Source: Chromatiales bacterium
GTDB taxonomy: Bacteria; Pseudomonadota; Gammaproteobacteria; UBA6429; Thiohalophilaceae
Direction of reading: 5' to 3'
Assembly (NCBI GenBank): GCA_027001895.1
Contig: JALTLP010000076.1
Span: 1-7,047 of the forward strand
Length of the DNA: 7,047 bases
This document shows, piece after piece, positions 1 through 6,841 of the stretch (positions are counted from its first letter, which is position 1; every line of letters starts with the position of its first letter). The translations under genes were made by a program, and so were the position numbers. The notes beneath the pieces are model-generated. The model did not search any database. It was not told the origin of the DNA and was given only the letters and a program-made list of their open reading frames with translations.

Positions 1-35
1 TACTGAATCGTGGTATTCTAGGCTATTCACAGTAA
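1..35 (+). CDS. lptD: LptD, C-terminal end (partial)
   Basis: The window opens inside a reading frame whose last codons read LNRGILGYSQ before a TAA at 33-35. LptD is the outer-membrane beta-barrel that, with LptE, inserts lipopolysaccharide into the outer leaflet. Two things support the call: LptD proteins often end in a short R-G-I-x-G-Y-type tail, and lptD lies directly upstream of surA in many Gammaproteobacteria. Only about ten residues are visible, so the call rests mainly on gene order. SurA is itself needed for LptD folding, which fits the pairing. The 63 nt between this stop and surA contain no convincing terminator, so co-transcription with surA is plausible. Confidence 0.55.
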   Translation, partial: LNRGILGYSQ

Positions 36-98
36 CACGGCTTTTTTAACAAATTTGCCCCGATTTTATTAATAAACTTAAAGTAGTAAGAGTCCAAA

Positions 99-1436
99 AT
101 GTTCTTCCCAATAGTCCAGCCCGTATTACGGCATATAAAACAAATCATCAGCCTTGGCTGTCTAGGCGTTTTACTTTTAAACAGCCCGTCAGTCGCAGCC
201 AAAACACAGCAAATTGAACAACTTGATTATGTTATTGCCGTTGTCAACAGTGATGTTATCACCGCCACCGAACTAAAAAGGCGTATCAAGCAGGTTCTGG
301 CTCAACTCAAAAACAAAAAGAAAAAACTGCCACCCAAAAATGTTTTGTTTCGTCAGATACTCGAACAACTCATTACCGAAAAAATTCAGCTACAGTTAGC
401 CAAACGTGCCAGTGTTATTATTGATGACGAAACGGTTAATAACGTTATTCAAAAGATAGCCCGCGAAAACAGGCTGACACTTCCCGAGTTTCGTGATGTC
501 TTAAAACAGGATGGCATCGAGTATGCTGAGTTTCGTCAGAATGTTAAAAACGAAATTACCATCAACCAGTTAAAAAAGCGTCGGGTTGAAAACCGCATCG
601 TGGTAACCGACCAGGAAATTGAAAACGAACTAAAAAACCAGAAAAATAACGAAGCACTGTCAGATGAATTCCACCTTGCGCATATTCTTATCGCCACACC
701 GGAAGCCGCTTCACCCGAACAAATCCAGCAAGCAAAACAAAAAGCCCAACAGGTTCTTGCTCAACTTAAAATTGGTGCGGACTTTTCTGAAACAGCTGCA
801 GCGAATTCCAACGGACAGAATGCCCTCAACGGCGGTGACCTGGGCTGGCGACAAGCAGCACAACTGCCGTCAATATTTACCGACCATGTTTTAAAACTCG
901 AACCCGGGCAGATTACCGATTTAATCCGTAGCCCAAGTGGCTTTCACATTGTTAAGGTGGTTGAACGCCGCACCAAAGATAAAAAGCGTATCGTAGAACA
1001 AACGCATGCAAGACATATTTTAATGATTCCTAACCAGGTAAAAAACAGTGCCGTGGTGAAAGCAAAGCTGGAACGTATCCGCCAGCGCCTTGTTAACGGA
1101 GAAGACTTTGCAACCATTGCCCGCGCTAACTCAGACGACAAAGGCTCGGCCGCACGTGGTGGTGACCTTGGCTGGTTAAACCCAGGGGTAACCGTACCGG
1201 AATTCCAGGATGCCATGTCTAAGCTAAAGCCCGGTGAAATCAGCGAACCGATTCGGTCACGCTACGGCTGGCATATCATTCAGGTACTGTCTCGCCGCAA
1301 ACATGATGATACCCAGGCCTATCTGCGCAACAAAATTCGCAAACAAATTGGCGAGCGTAAAACCGAAGAAGCCGTTAGTAACTGGTTAAGGCGTCTGCGC
1401 AGCGAAGCTTATGTTGAATACAGAATGAATAAATAA
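99..1436 (+). CDS. surA: SurA, periplasmic peptidyl-prolyl isomerase and outer-membrane protein chaperone
   Basis: SurA binds unfolded outer-membrane proteins in the periplasm and escorts them to the BAM complex. The 445-aa product starts with a signal peptide: a basic stretch (RHIK, 11-14), a hydrophobic core (about 16-27) and a likely cleavage site after SVAA (residue 34). The N-terminal chaperone domain follows (about 40-180; typical DYVIAVVNSDVIT near its start). Two parvulin-type domains come next, at about 191-291 and 302-400. Each has an HIL strand motif (AHILI; RHILM), a GGDLGW loop (245-250 and 354-359) and a closing GFHIVKV/GWHIIQV strand. A C-terminal helix ends the protein, as in E. 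coli SurA (428 aa). In E. coli the first parvulin domain is catalytically inactive; here both keep the core family motifs, which does not by itself prove activity. The start is the only ATG that includes the signal peptide; a weak AAGAG lies about 6 nt upstream. It follows lptD and precedes pdxA by 39 nt. Confidence 0.96.
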   Translation: MFFPIVQPVLRHIKQIISLGCLGVLLLNSPSVAAKTQQIEQLDYVIAVVNSDVITATELKRRIKQVLAQLKNKKKKLPPKNVLFRQILEQLITEKIQLQLAKRASVIIDDETVNNVIQKIARENRLTLPEFRDVLKQDGIEYAEFRQNVKNEITINQLKKRRVENRIVVTDQEIENELKNQKNNEALSDEFHLAHILIATPEAASPEQIQQAKQKAQQVLAQLKIGADFSETAAANSNGQNALNGGDLGWRQAAQLPSIFTDHVLKLEPGQITDLIRSPSGFHIVKVVERRTKDKKRIVEQTHARHILMIPNQVKNSAVVKAKLERIRQRLVNGEDFATIARANSDDKGSAARGGDLGWLNPGVTVPEFQDAMSKLKPGEISEPIRSRYGWHIIQVLSRRKHDDTQAYLRNKIRKQIGERKTEEAVSNWLRRLRSEAYVEYRMNK

Positions 1437-1472
1437 ATTAAACACCGGCAACAGCGCCCTGTTTAATTTTTT
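1435..1472 (+). terminator. Hairpin plus T-run between surA and pdxA, attenuator-like
   Basis: A perfect 10-bp inverted repeat (1435-1444 with 1460-1469) starts at the last two bases of the surA stop codon. Inside it, GGC (1447-1449) can pair with GCC (1456-1458) across a six-base loop. Six consecutive T residues (1467-1472) end the structure, overlapping its 3' arm. This is the layout of an intrinsic terminator, although the outer stem is AT-rich. The pdxA ATG begins only 3 nt after the T-run and lacks a Shine-Dalgarno sequence, so the same fold could also affect pdxA translation. A ribosome ending surA would cover the 5' arm and block the fold, which would couple pdxA expression to surA translation; this last point is inference. 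Confidence 0.5.
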
Positions 1473-1475
1473 ACT

Positions 1476-2483
1476 ATGCCCGACAAGCCACAAAACAATA
1501 TTAAAACCATCGCTATTACCTGCGGTGAACCGGCTGGGATAGGCCCCGATCTTGTTATAAGCCTGTTAAAAGAAAATAATAATTTCACTGATATTAATTT
1601 TGTTGTTGTTGGTGACAAAAATGTTCTGCTTGAACGCGCCAGACAAATGAATGTCAACGCTGCTTTTAGTGACTATATTAAACCACACCTGACAAAACAG
1701 GATATACAGGTTTTAGATGTGCCCGTTAATGTAAAAACCACAAGCGGGCAACTTGACAAGGCAAACAGCACCCAGGTTTTAAAGTGCCTCGATATAGCCA
1801 TTGAAGGCTGCCTGAACAATACTTTTGCGGCACTGGTTACCTGCCCGATACACAAAGGCATTATCAATGAAGCCGGTATCTCATTTAGCGGCCATACCGA
1901 ATACCTTGCAGAAAAAAGTAATAAAGATAAAGTTGTAATGATGTTGTGTGAAACTCATTCGGCCTATCAACTTCGTGTTGCGCTGGTTACCACCCACCTT
2001 CCTTTAAACAAGGTAAGCGAAGCCATTACTTCCACTGAAATAGAAAACACCATTAATATTTTACAACAGGAACTTGTTGAACATTTTAATATTACCAACC
2101 CCTGTATTTATGTCTGTGGGCTAAACCCACATGCCGGAGAAGACGGCCACCTTGGTAAAGAAGAAATAAATATTATTGAACCGGCTCTTAACAAACTTCG
2201 CCAGCAGGGAATAAACCTGGTTGGCCCCTTGCCTGCCGATACTTTATTTGTCAGCGATAATTTAAAACAGGCCGACGCAGTTGTCGCAATGTATCATGAC
2301 CAGGGCCTGCCCATGCTAAAACACCTTGGCTTTGGCCGGGCAATCAACGTTACCCTGGGGCTGCCCTTTATTCGCACCTCGGTCGACCACGGCACCGCAC
2401 TCGAACTTGCCGGAACCAACAAGGCAAAAGCAGACAGTTTATTTAACGCTATCCGGCTTGCTGAACAGATGAGTCAGGCATAA
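1476..2483 (+). CDS. pdxA: PdxA, 4-hydroxythreonine-4-phosphate dehydrogenase
   Basis: PdxA catalyses the NAD-dependent oxidation of 4-phosphohydroxy-L-threonine, whose product decarboxylates to 3-amino-2-oxopropyl phosphate; PdxJ then uses this to make pyridoxine 5'-phosphate in the DXP-dependent vitamin B6 pathway. It is a cytoplasmic homodimer. The 335-aa product (E. coli 329) has the N-terminal ITCGEPAGIGPDL signature (14-26), SGHTEYLA (138-145), TTHLPL with H174, NPHAGEDGHLG with H219 and MYHDQGLPM with H274. The three histidines match the E. coli divalent-metal ligands H166, H211 and H266 with identical spacing (45 and 55 residues). The start gives the N-terminal strand before the signature and no other ATG is close; no Shine-Dalgarno is visible, and the upstream hairpin may affect expression. 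It ends 8 nt before rsmA. Confidence 0.97.
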   Translation: MPDKPQNNIKTIAITCGEPAGIGPDLVISLLKENNNFTDINFVVVGDKNVLLERARQMNVNAAFSDYIKPHLTKQDIQVLDVPVNVKTTSGQLDKANSTQVLKCLDIAIEGCLNNTFAALVTCPIHKGIINEAGISFSGHTEYLAEKSNKDKVVMMLCETHSAYQLRVALVTTHLPLNKVSEAITSTEIENTINILQQELVEHFNITNPCIYVCGLNPHAGEDGHLGKEEINIIEPALNKLRQQGINLVGPLPADTLFVSDNLKQADAVVAMYHDQGLPMLKHLGFGRAINVTLGLPFIRTSVDHGTALELAGTNKAKADSLFNAIRLAEQMSQA

Positions 2484-2491
2484 TACAGCAC

Positions 2492-3304
2492 ATGTCTGAC
2501 TACAATAAAAACCCATCGGAACATCAGGCGCGTAAACGCTTTGGCCAGAATTTTTTACATGACCAGAATATTATTGCAAAAATCATTCGCGCAATAAATC
2601 CAGACAAACAGCAAAATATTATTGAAATTGGCCCCGGCCAGGGTGCACTGAGTTACCCGCTGTTATCCGAACTCGGACATCTTGATGCTATCGAGATTGA
2701 CCGAGACCTTATTCACATATTAAACCAGCAAAGCCCGCAATACGGTGAGTTAACAATACACGAAGGTGATGCGCTCAAGTTTGACTTTAAACAGCTCGCA
2801 AGCAGCGATAATAAATGCCGTGTTGTCGGCAACCTGCCCTACAATATTTCAACACCGATTATCTTTCATCTGCTTGAATTTCTCGACATTATTGAAGACA
2901 TGCACTTTATGTTGCAAAAAGAAGTGGTACAAAGAATGTCGGCCGAACCGGGCAGTAAAATTTATGGGCGGCTTAGTGTCATGTTGCAATGTTATTGTGA
3001 GGTTGATGACCTGTTTGATATACCGGCAACTGCGTTTAACCCGCCGCCAAAAGTGATTTCCAGCCTGGTACGCCTTGTCCCTCGCAAAAAACCACTTGCC
3101 ACATTAAACAACCCACAACAATTTTCCAGACTGGTTAACCGCGTATTCCAGCAACGCCGAAAAACCCTGAGAAACACACTTAAAAATTTTATCAATACCG
3201 AACAAATCGAAGCCGTTGGTATTTCGGCTAGCGCACGACCGGAAACCCTGTCGGTTAGCCAATTTATCGAACTTAGCAATGCTATTCAAACCGATATTGT
3301 TTAG
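2492..3304 (+). CDS. rsmA: RsmA (KsgA), 16S rRNA dimethyladenosine transferase
   Basis: RsmA uses S-adenosylmethionine to dimethylate two adjacent adenosines (A1518 and A1519 in E. coli numbering) in the 3'-terminal hairpin of 16S rRNA, a late step and checkpoint in 30S assembly. The 270-aa product (E. coli 273) has the N-terminal KRFGQNFLHD (15-24), the SAM-binding EIGPGQG (45-51), the acidic end of strand 2 (IEID, 67-70), the catalytic NLPYNIS (114-120), the E-x-G-S-K-x-Y-G-R-L-S-V motif and FNPPPKVISSLVRL. The C-terminal helical domain carries FQQRRKTLRNTL. All catalytic motifs are intact. It lies 8 nt after pdxA without a strong ribosome binding site, consistent with translational coupling. 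In E. coli the next gene is apaG; here three other genes come first. Confidence 0.97.
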   Translation: MSDYNKNPSEHQARKRFGQNFLHDQNIIAKIIRAINPDKQQNIIEIGPGQGALSYPLLSELGHLDAIEIDRDLIHILNQQSPQYGELTIHEGDALKFDFKQLASSDNKCRVVGNLPYNISTPIIFHLLEFLDIIEDMHFMLQKEVVQRMSAEPGSKIYGRLSVMLQCYCEVDDLFDIPATAFNPPPKVISSLVRLVPRKKPLATLNNPQQFSRLVNRVFQQRRKTLRNTLKNFINTEQIEAVGISASARPETLSVSQFIELSNAIQTDIV

Positions 3305-3406
3305 CTTCAAACCGCTAAATCAGGTCGCAATTTAACGCTTTTTGACTTAATAAAAGCCATTCTCGTCCGATATGACTCCTATATATAAAGCTTTTGAAAT
3401 GGATTT
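3305..3406 (+). promoter_or_regulatory. Gap after rsmA, possible weak terminator and start of a new transcription unit
   Basis: This 102-nt gap is the widest between genes in the window. A weak stem, TAAAT (3316-3320) with ATTTA (3330-3334), extended by CG/CG after one mismatch, precedes CTTTTT (3338-3343) and could act as a poor terminator. TTGACT (3342-3347) resembles a -35 box, and the stretch at 3380-3389 (TATATATAAA) resembles a -10 region, but they are not properly spaced for a standard sigma-70 promoter. GGA at 3401-3403 is a short-spaced Shine-Dalgarno candidate for the next gene. I can support a break in the operon here only weakly. Confidence 0.25.
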
Positions 3407-5518
3407 ATGTCAGACAAACCAGCCAGCATAGAAGATAGTGACGCGCTACTCACCTACCGGGTCGGGCCCGTGCTATGCTGTGGGCCAACCCTGCCCATTA
3501 TTACCATTACACCCCCACCAAAGCTGACCCACCCACCCGGTACCCATGCCGCTGAACCCGGTATTTTTAAACACGGCCCCTATATTGTAAGTGCAACCGA
3601 TCTGCGCTACCGCTTTGGTGTTAAACAGGTAAACTGGAACCAGCCAGGCCAGGTTATTATTGTTAAACAGGACAATCAGGCCCGCGGTTACTTTGTTGAT
3701 GAAATTAAAGACGTTATTCGTTTTCCAGAAACCGGCTGGGGGCAACTCCCGGTTTGCTTACCCAAAGGTATCTTTAGCCGTACACTGTTACTCAATGAAC
3801 AAATACACCTGTATGCGGACTTTGAAAAGCTTGCCAAACTACAGGACAGCGGCTACCTGAAAGAATATATTGAACAACTTGAGCAGGCCAGACAAACACA
3901 GGACAAAACAAACCAGCAAACCCGCCTTACAAGTGGTAGTGCAAGTAAGAAACTGCAAAAAAATACCAATAAACAGGCAACAACACCAGAAAATTTAGAA
4001 CAAAAACCCGGAAGTCATGCTGCCGATAAAATAAATCAGACTAGCCTACATCAAAACAAGCCGGTACTAACAGACAGCGATTCAGTTACTCACATTGACA
4101 CAAACAATAATAAAACCATTGAGAAAAACAGCCAGAACAAAACGACTGCTGCAACGGCAGGTTTAAAGTCTTCTATTGGCGGGGCATCGTCAGCCCCGAA
4201 GAATAAAAGCCATTCAGCTATAGATGATAATAAAATAAAACCTTCTGCTAAAAAAACAGTGAGCAGACAAACTGTTCAACAGGAAAATATTGCTAAAGAC
4301 TTCAATAGTAAACAAAAGCTTGAATCACAGATAAGCTCAGACCAGACTGAAGCCAATATCCATGCTAATCGGACAACAGGCAAACCTGTACATGAGAAAT
4401 TAAAAGCCGCCAACAAGACTGCTAACAGAACAAAGCCGGAATCTGATCGACCTGTACAACAAAACACAGCAACCCCGAAAACGGCAATAATGACTTCTGC
4501 AAAAGCAGTCACCGAAAACAGCCCAACGCATCGTGGTGGTAATACTAACAGGGCAGCACTGCAATCTTCACAAACGGAAACAGATAAAACAACAGAAAAA
4601 AATGTAAACCAGAACAACACATCCGTTAAAAAACATGAAACAGAATCATCAACTGGCGGATGGCTGGTGTTTATTGTTTTACTGCTATTATTCGCAGGCG
4701 GGGCATACTATTATTTTAACTATTCGCAACCCTCCGCAACAAACGATATAACCCAGAACAATATAAGCCAAAGCGATATAAACCAGAACGAAATAATCCG
4801 AAATGAAAACAGCCGCAAAGGTGATAACACTGATAGCATGGAAAATACCATTAACGACCCGGTAGATAATAGCAACCCATTAATAACTGAAAACACACCG
4901 ACTGATAGTATAGCGAAGGATGACCGCACTGAACATTCTGAACAGGCCGACAATATACAAAATACACCTGAAGCCACACCGTTAACCCCGGCAGAAACTG
5001 CGAGTGAAATTAAAAAGACGGAAGCCAATGTAACAACGGATAAAACAACAACCGAAAACTATCATGCTGCGATTCATCACGAAGATGACACCATCACGAT
5101 TGAACTTGATGGCCCGTTACCGCCAGAAGTAAACACACCGGAACAGGCAGAAACCAAAAGTTTAAACAAGCCCGAGCCCACGCAACCTGTAGAAGGTGAA
5201 ACAGGTACACAGGCCGATACCCATAAAACTTCTGATAACGAAGAAACTCCTGTTGAGCCGCTGCAAAATACGGCCAGCAAAACAGTTGCAAAAGAAAAAC
5301 AGCAACAAACCACATCCGAAAAAACCGAGGTTTCTAAAAACACTTCTATTGAAATTGTACATATTATCGTAAAAGGCGATACCCTTTGGGCCATTGCTAA
5401 ACGTTACCTGAAGAACCCGTTTCGCTATCCCGAGCTGGCAAAATTAAGTAAAATTAAAAACCCGGACTTAATTTACCCCGGCAATAAAGTTATCATCATT
5501 TATCGACAACAAAAATAA
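3407..5518 (+). CDS. CheW-like / transmembrane / LysM fusion protein
   Basis: I do not recognise this 703-aa protein as a named gene, but its parts are readable. Residues about 13-145 look like a divergent CheW domain: an opening strand (LLTYRVG), a proline-rich PPPKLTHPPG, a GIFKHG turn where CheW has G-x-x-N-x-R-G, then DLRYRFG (65-71), a VIIV strand, GYFVDEIKDVIRFP (94-107) and a final IHLYADFEKL. CheW domains couple chemoreceptors to CheA kinases. A low-complexity linker rich in K, T, N and Q follows (about 165-415), then one hydrophobic helix (about 419-439), then an acidic, T/E/N-rich linker (about 440-648). A LysM domain (about 650-700; GDTLWAIAKRYL, NPDLIYPGNKVII) ends the protein; LysM binds peptidoglycan. 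Basic residues before and acidic residues after the helix predict CheW inside and LysM in the periplasm. There is no signal peptide. FimV/HubP-type polar proteins also have LysM and one membrane helix, but in the opposite order. The LysM and membrane helix are secure, CheW is likely, and the role is inferred. Confidence 0.85.
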   Translation: MSDKPASIEDSDALLTYRVGPVLCCGPTLPIITITPPPKLTHPPGTHAAEPGIFKHGPYIVSATDLRYRFGVKQVNWNQPGQVIIVKQDNQARGYFVDEIKDVIRFPETGWGQLPVCLPKGIFSRTLLLNEQIHLYADFEKLAKLQDSGYLKEYIEQLEQARQTQDKTNQQTRLTSGSASKKLQKNTNKQATTPENLEQKPGSHAADKINQTSLHQNKPVLTDSDSVTHIDTNNNKTIEKNSQNKTTAATAGLKSSIGGASSAPKNKSHSAIDDNKIKPSAKKTVSRQTVQQENIAKDFNSKQKLESQISSDQTEANIHANRTTGKPVHEKLKAANKTANRTKPESDRPVQQNTATPKTAIMTSAKAVTENSPTHRGGNTNRAALQSSQTETDKTTEKNVNQNNTSVKKHETESSTGGWLVFIVLLLLFAGGAYYYFNYSQPSATNDITQNNISQSDINQNEIIRNENSRKGDNTDSMENTINDPVDNSNPLITENTPTDSIAKDDRTEHSEQADNIQNTPEATPLTPAETASEIKKTEANVTTDKTTTENYHAAIHHEDDTITIELDGPLPPEVNTPEQAETKSLNKPEPTQPVEGETGTQADTHKTSDNEETPVEPLQNTASKTVAKEKQQQTTSEKTEVSKNTSIEIVHIIVKGDTLWAIAKRYLKNPFRYPELAKLSKIKNPDLIYPGNKVIIIYRQQK
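4748..4807 (+). repeat. Four imperfect 15-nt tandem repeats inside the CheW-LysM gene
   Basis: Four successive 15-nt units encode ITQNN, ISQSD, INQNE and IIRNE, just after the membrane helix. Each unit starts with ATA (Ile), and the third codon is CAG, CAA or CGA. The units are diverged but in register. The repeat lies in the presumed periplasmic linker and suggests that the disordered region grows and shrinks by short in-frame duplications. Confidence 0.55.
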
Positions 5519-5529
5519 ATGAGCAGGCT

Positions 5530-6021
5530 ATGTCCGTTACCCTTTGCGCAGAACTCCCTACAACTGCCCTCAGCGAATTACTTAAACCCTATCAGCTAGA
5601 AATTCATCAGGTAAAAAGCAACAGGGAAATTCCCGGCAGTTTCTGGGGCGAATCCGAAGCCGGTCTTATCGAGAACCGTCTGTATGTCCAGCCGCAAACC
5701 CCGGTACACTCTGCCCTGCATGAAGCCTGCCACTATATTTGTATGGACAGATCTCGCCGTGAGCAACTCGATACCGATGCCGGTGGTGACTATGAGGAAG
5801 AAAATGCCGTCTGCTACCTGCAACTACTACTGTCAGACCATCTTACAGAATATGGTCGGGAACAACACTTCCAGGATATGGACGAATGGGGCTATACATT
5901 CCGCCTTGGCAGTGCAAAACGCTGGTTTTACGAAGATGCCGAGGACGCCAAACAGTGGTTAATAGATAAAAAACTCATTAATTTCAATGAAATACCCAAA
6001 TGGAAGCTGCGAGATGAGTAA
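5530..6021 (+). CDS. Putative HExxH zinc metalloprotease-like protein, unknown function
   Basis: I do not recognise this 163-aa protein as a named family. Its main mark is HEACH (H64, E65, H68) in a hydrophobic helix context (VHSALHEACHYICMD), the zinc-binding and catalytic signature of zincin peptidases. About 20 residues later, EEENAVCYLQLLL (89-101) resembles the E-x-x-A...LL helix that provides the third zinc ligand in ImmA/IrrE-like proteins, with E90 or E91 as candidate. The C-terminal third is rich in aromatic and acidic residues (RWFYEDAEDAKQWL, 131-144). There is no signal peptide or membrane helix, so it is probably cytoplasmic. It begins 11 nt after the CheW-LysM gene and is very likely co-transcribed with it; a GAGCAGG stretch precedes the ATG. 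Protease activity is inferred from the motif alone. An alternative is a non-catalytic zinc-binding protein. Confidence 0.75.
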   Translation: MSVTLCAELPTTALSELLKPYQLEIHQVKSNREIPGSFWGESEAGLIENRLYVQPQTPVHSALHEACHYICMDRSRREQLDTDAGGDYEEENAVCYLQLLLSDHLTEYGREQHFQDMDEWGYTFRLGSAKRWFYEDAEDAKQWLIDKKLINFNEIPKWKLRDE

Positions 6022-6084
6022 ATGACTATAAATAAAAATCCATTTCTGCCGATAACACTGTAAATAATCAGGAATACTGTAAAA

Positions 6085-6360
6085 ATGCCATTTAGCAGCA
6101 TAAACAACTACTATGAGCAGCTCGTTTTTAAACATATTTTAGAAACAGTCGCCGAACCAATTGATGAAAATTTTCTGGAAGATGTTGCCTGCGTTGCACT
6201 TAATCATTTACCGGCCAAATACGTACGCCACGAAGTCGACATGGCTTTTTACATGAGCCGCGATGAACGTGATAAAATAACCGCTATGGTCGCCATTGCG
6301 GTTAAAAATGCCATCGACTATGTCAGCCAACACCGGGATGACCATTACAACCAGGCCTGA
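6085..6360 (+). CDS. ComFB-family small protein
   Basis: This 91-aa protein looks like the ComFB family (named after the Bacillus late competence operon protein): N-terminal helices with NNYYEQLVFKHILE (7-20), then the core LEDVACVALNHLPAKYV (31-47), matching the family pattern of an acidic residue before A-L-N-x-L-P-x-x-Y, and a final long helix (ITAMVAIAVKNAIDYV, 65-80). It has no signal peptide or membrane helix. The function of Bacillus ComFB is unclear; a cyanobacterial homologue has been reported as a cyclic di-GMP receptor, so a nucleotide-sensing role is possible here but not shown by the sequence. AGGA at 6070-6073 lies 11 nt before the ATG, a slightly long spacing. It starts 63 nt after the HExxH gene and ends 40 nt before apaG, all in the same direction. 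Confidence 0.82.
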   Translation: MPFSSINNYYEQLVFKHILETVAEPIDENFLEDVACVALNHLPAKYVRHEVDMAFYMSRDERDKITAMVAIAVKNAIDYVSQHRDDHYNQA

Positions 6361-6400
6361 AACAGGCAGCAACAAACAGACACGAAATACAGGTTAAGAA

Positions 6401-6787
6401 ATGACACAGCAGAACGAACTCTATAATACACAGGTTGATGTAGAAACCAACTATGTTGAAGAACAATCCGACCCAAACGAAAACCGTTTTGTTTTTTCCT
6501 ATACCATTACCATCCGCAATGAAGGCCAGGTGCCGGCGAAATTGTTAGCGCGCCACTGGATAATTACCGATGCAGACGGCAATGTTCAGGAAGTTGAAGG
6601 TGAAGGCGTTGTTGGAGAACAACCTCATTTAAAACCCGGCGATGGCTTTCGTTATACCAGTGGTGCCATTCTCGAAACGCCGGTAGGCAGTATGTATGGT
6701 ACTTATAAAATGATTGCCGATGATGGCAATGAATTTATTGCTAATATTCATCCGTTTACCTTATCCATGCCGAATACTATTCATTAA
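6401..6787 (+). CDS. apaG: ApaG (CorD) family protein
   Basis: ApaG is a single-domain, immunoglobulin-like beta-sandwich protein. Its biochemical role is not settled; Salmonella CorD mutants are affected in cobalt resistance and magnesium efflux, and related domains occur in eukaryotic FBXO3 and POLDIP2. The 128-aa length fits the family (about 125 aa). Visible family motifs are FSYTITIRNEG (32-42), LLARHWIITDADG (48-60), VEGEGVVGEQP (65-75), LKPGDGFRYTSGA (77-89), PVGSMYGTY (94-102) and a terminal IHPFTLSMP (116-124). AGG at 6391-6393 lies 7 nt before the ATG, one of the better ribosome binding sites in the window. In E. coli apaG follows rsmA directly and precedes apaH; here three genes intervene upstream and repeats, not apaH, follow. 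Confidence 0.96.
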   Translation: MTQQNELYNTQVDVETNYVEEQSDPNENRFVFSYTITIRNEGQVPAKLLARHWIITDADGNVQEVEGEGVVGEQPHLKPGDGFRYTSGAILETPVGSMYGTYKMIADDGNEFIANIHPFTLSMPNTIH

Positions 6788-6841
6788 TATTATTTTTTAA
6801 GTTTTAAAATATATCTACTTCAATTAAATTCCTTTCATCTC

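Noticed and set aside
55..84. TTGCCC and TAAAGT with an 18-bp spacer as a surA promoter
   Set aside because: Both boxes match the consensus poorly and such pairs are frequent in AT-rich DNA; not strong enough to list.
944..1216. Minus-strand open frame of 90 codons within surA
   Set aside because: It lies fully inside the second parvulin region of surA, is rich in serine and arginine without recognisable motifs, and is a shadow of the real gene.
3337..3357. GCTTTT/AAAAGC inverted repeat after rsmA as a terminator
   Set aside because: It has six mostly A-T pairs with a nine-base loop and no following T-run.
4276..5394. Several minus-strand open frames with hydrophobic, valine/serine/phenylalanine-rich products opposite the CheW-LysM gene
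   Set aside because: They are the antisense reading of the T/E/K/N-rich linkers, which produces hydrophobic runs and few stops. No start signal or family motif supports them.
5519..5599. 26-codon frame starting at an ATG directly after the CheW-LysM stop
   Set aside because: It overlaps the HExxH gene in another frame and has no motif; the ATG at 5530 opens the long frame with clear protein features.
6022..6063. 13-codon open frame starting directly after the HExxH gene stop (TAAATG)
   Set aside because: It is too short to judge, with no ribosome binding site of its own or recognisable sequence. A chance ATG is the simplest explanation.
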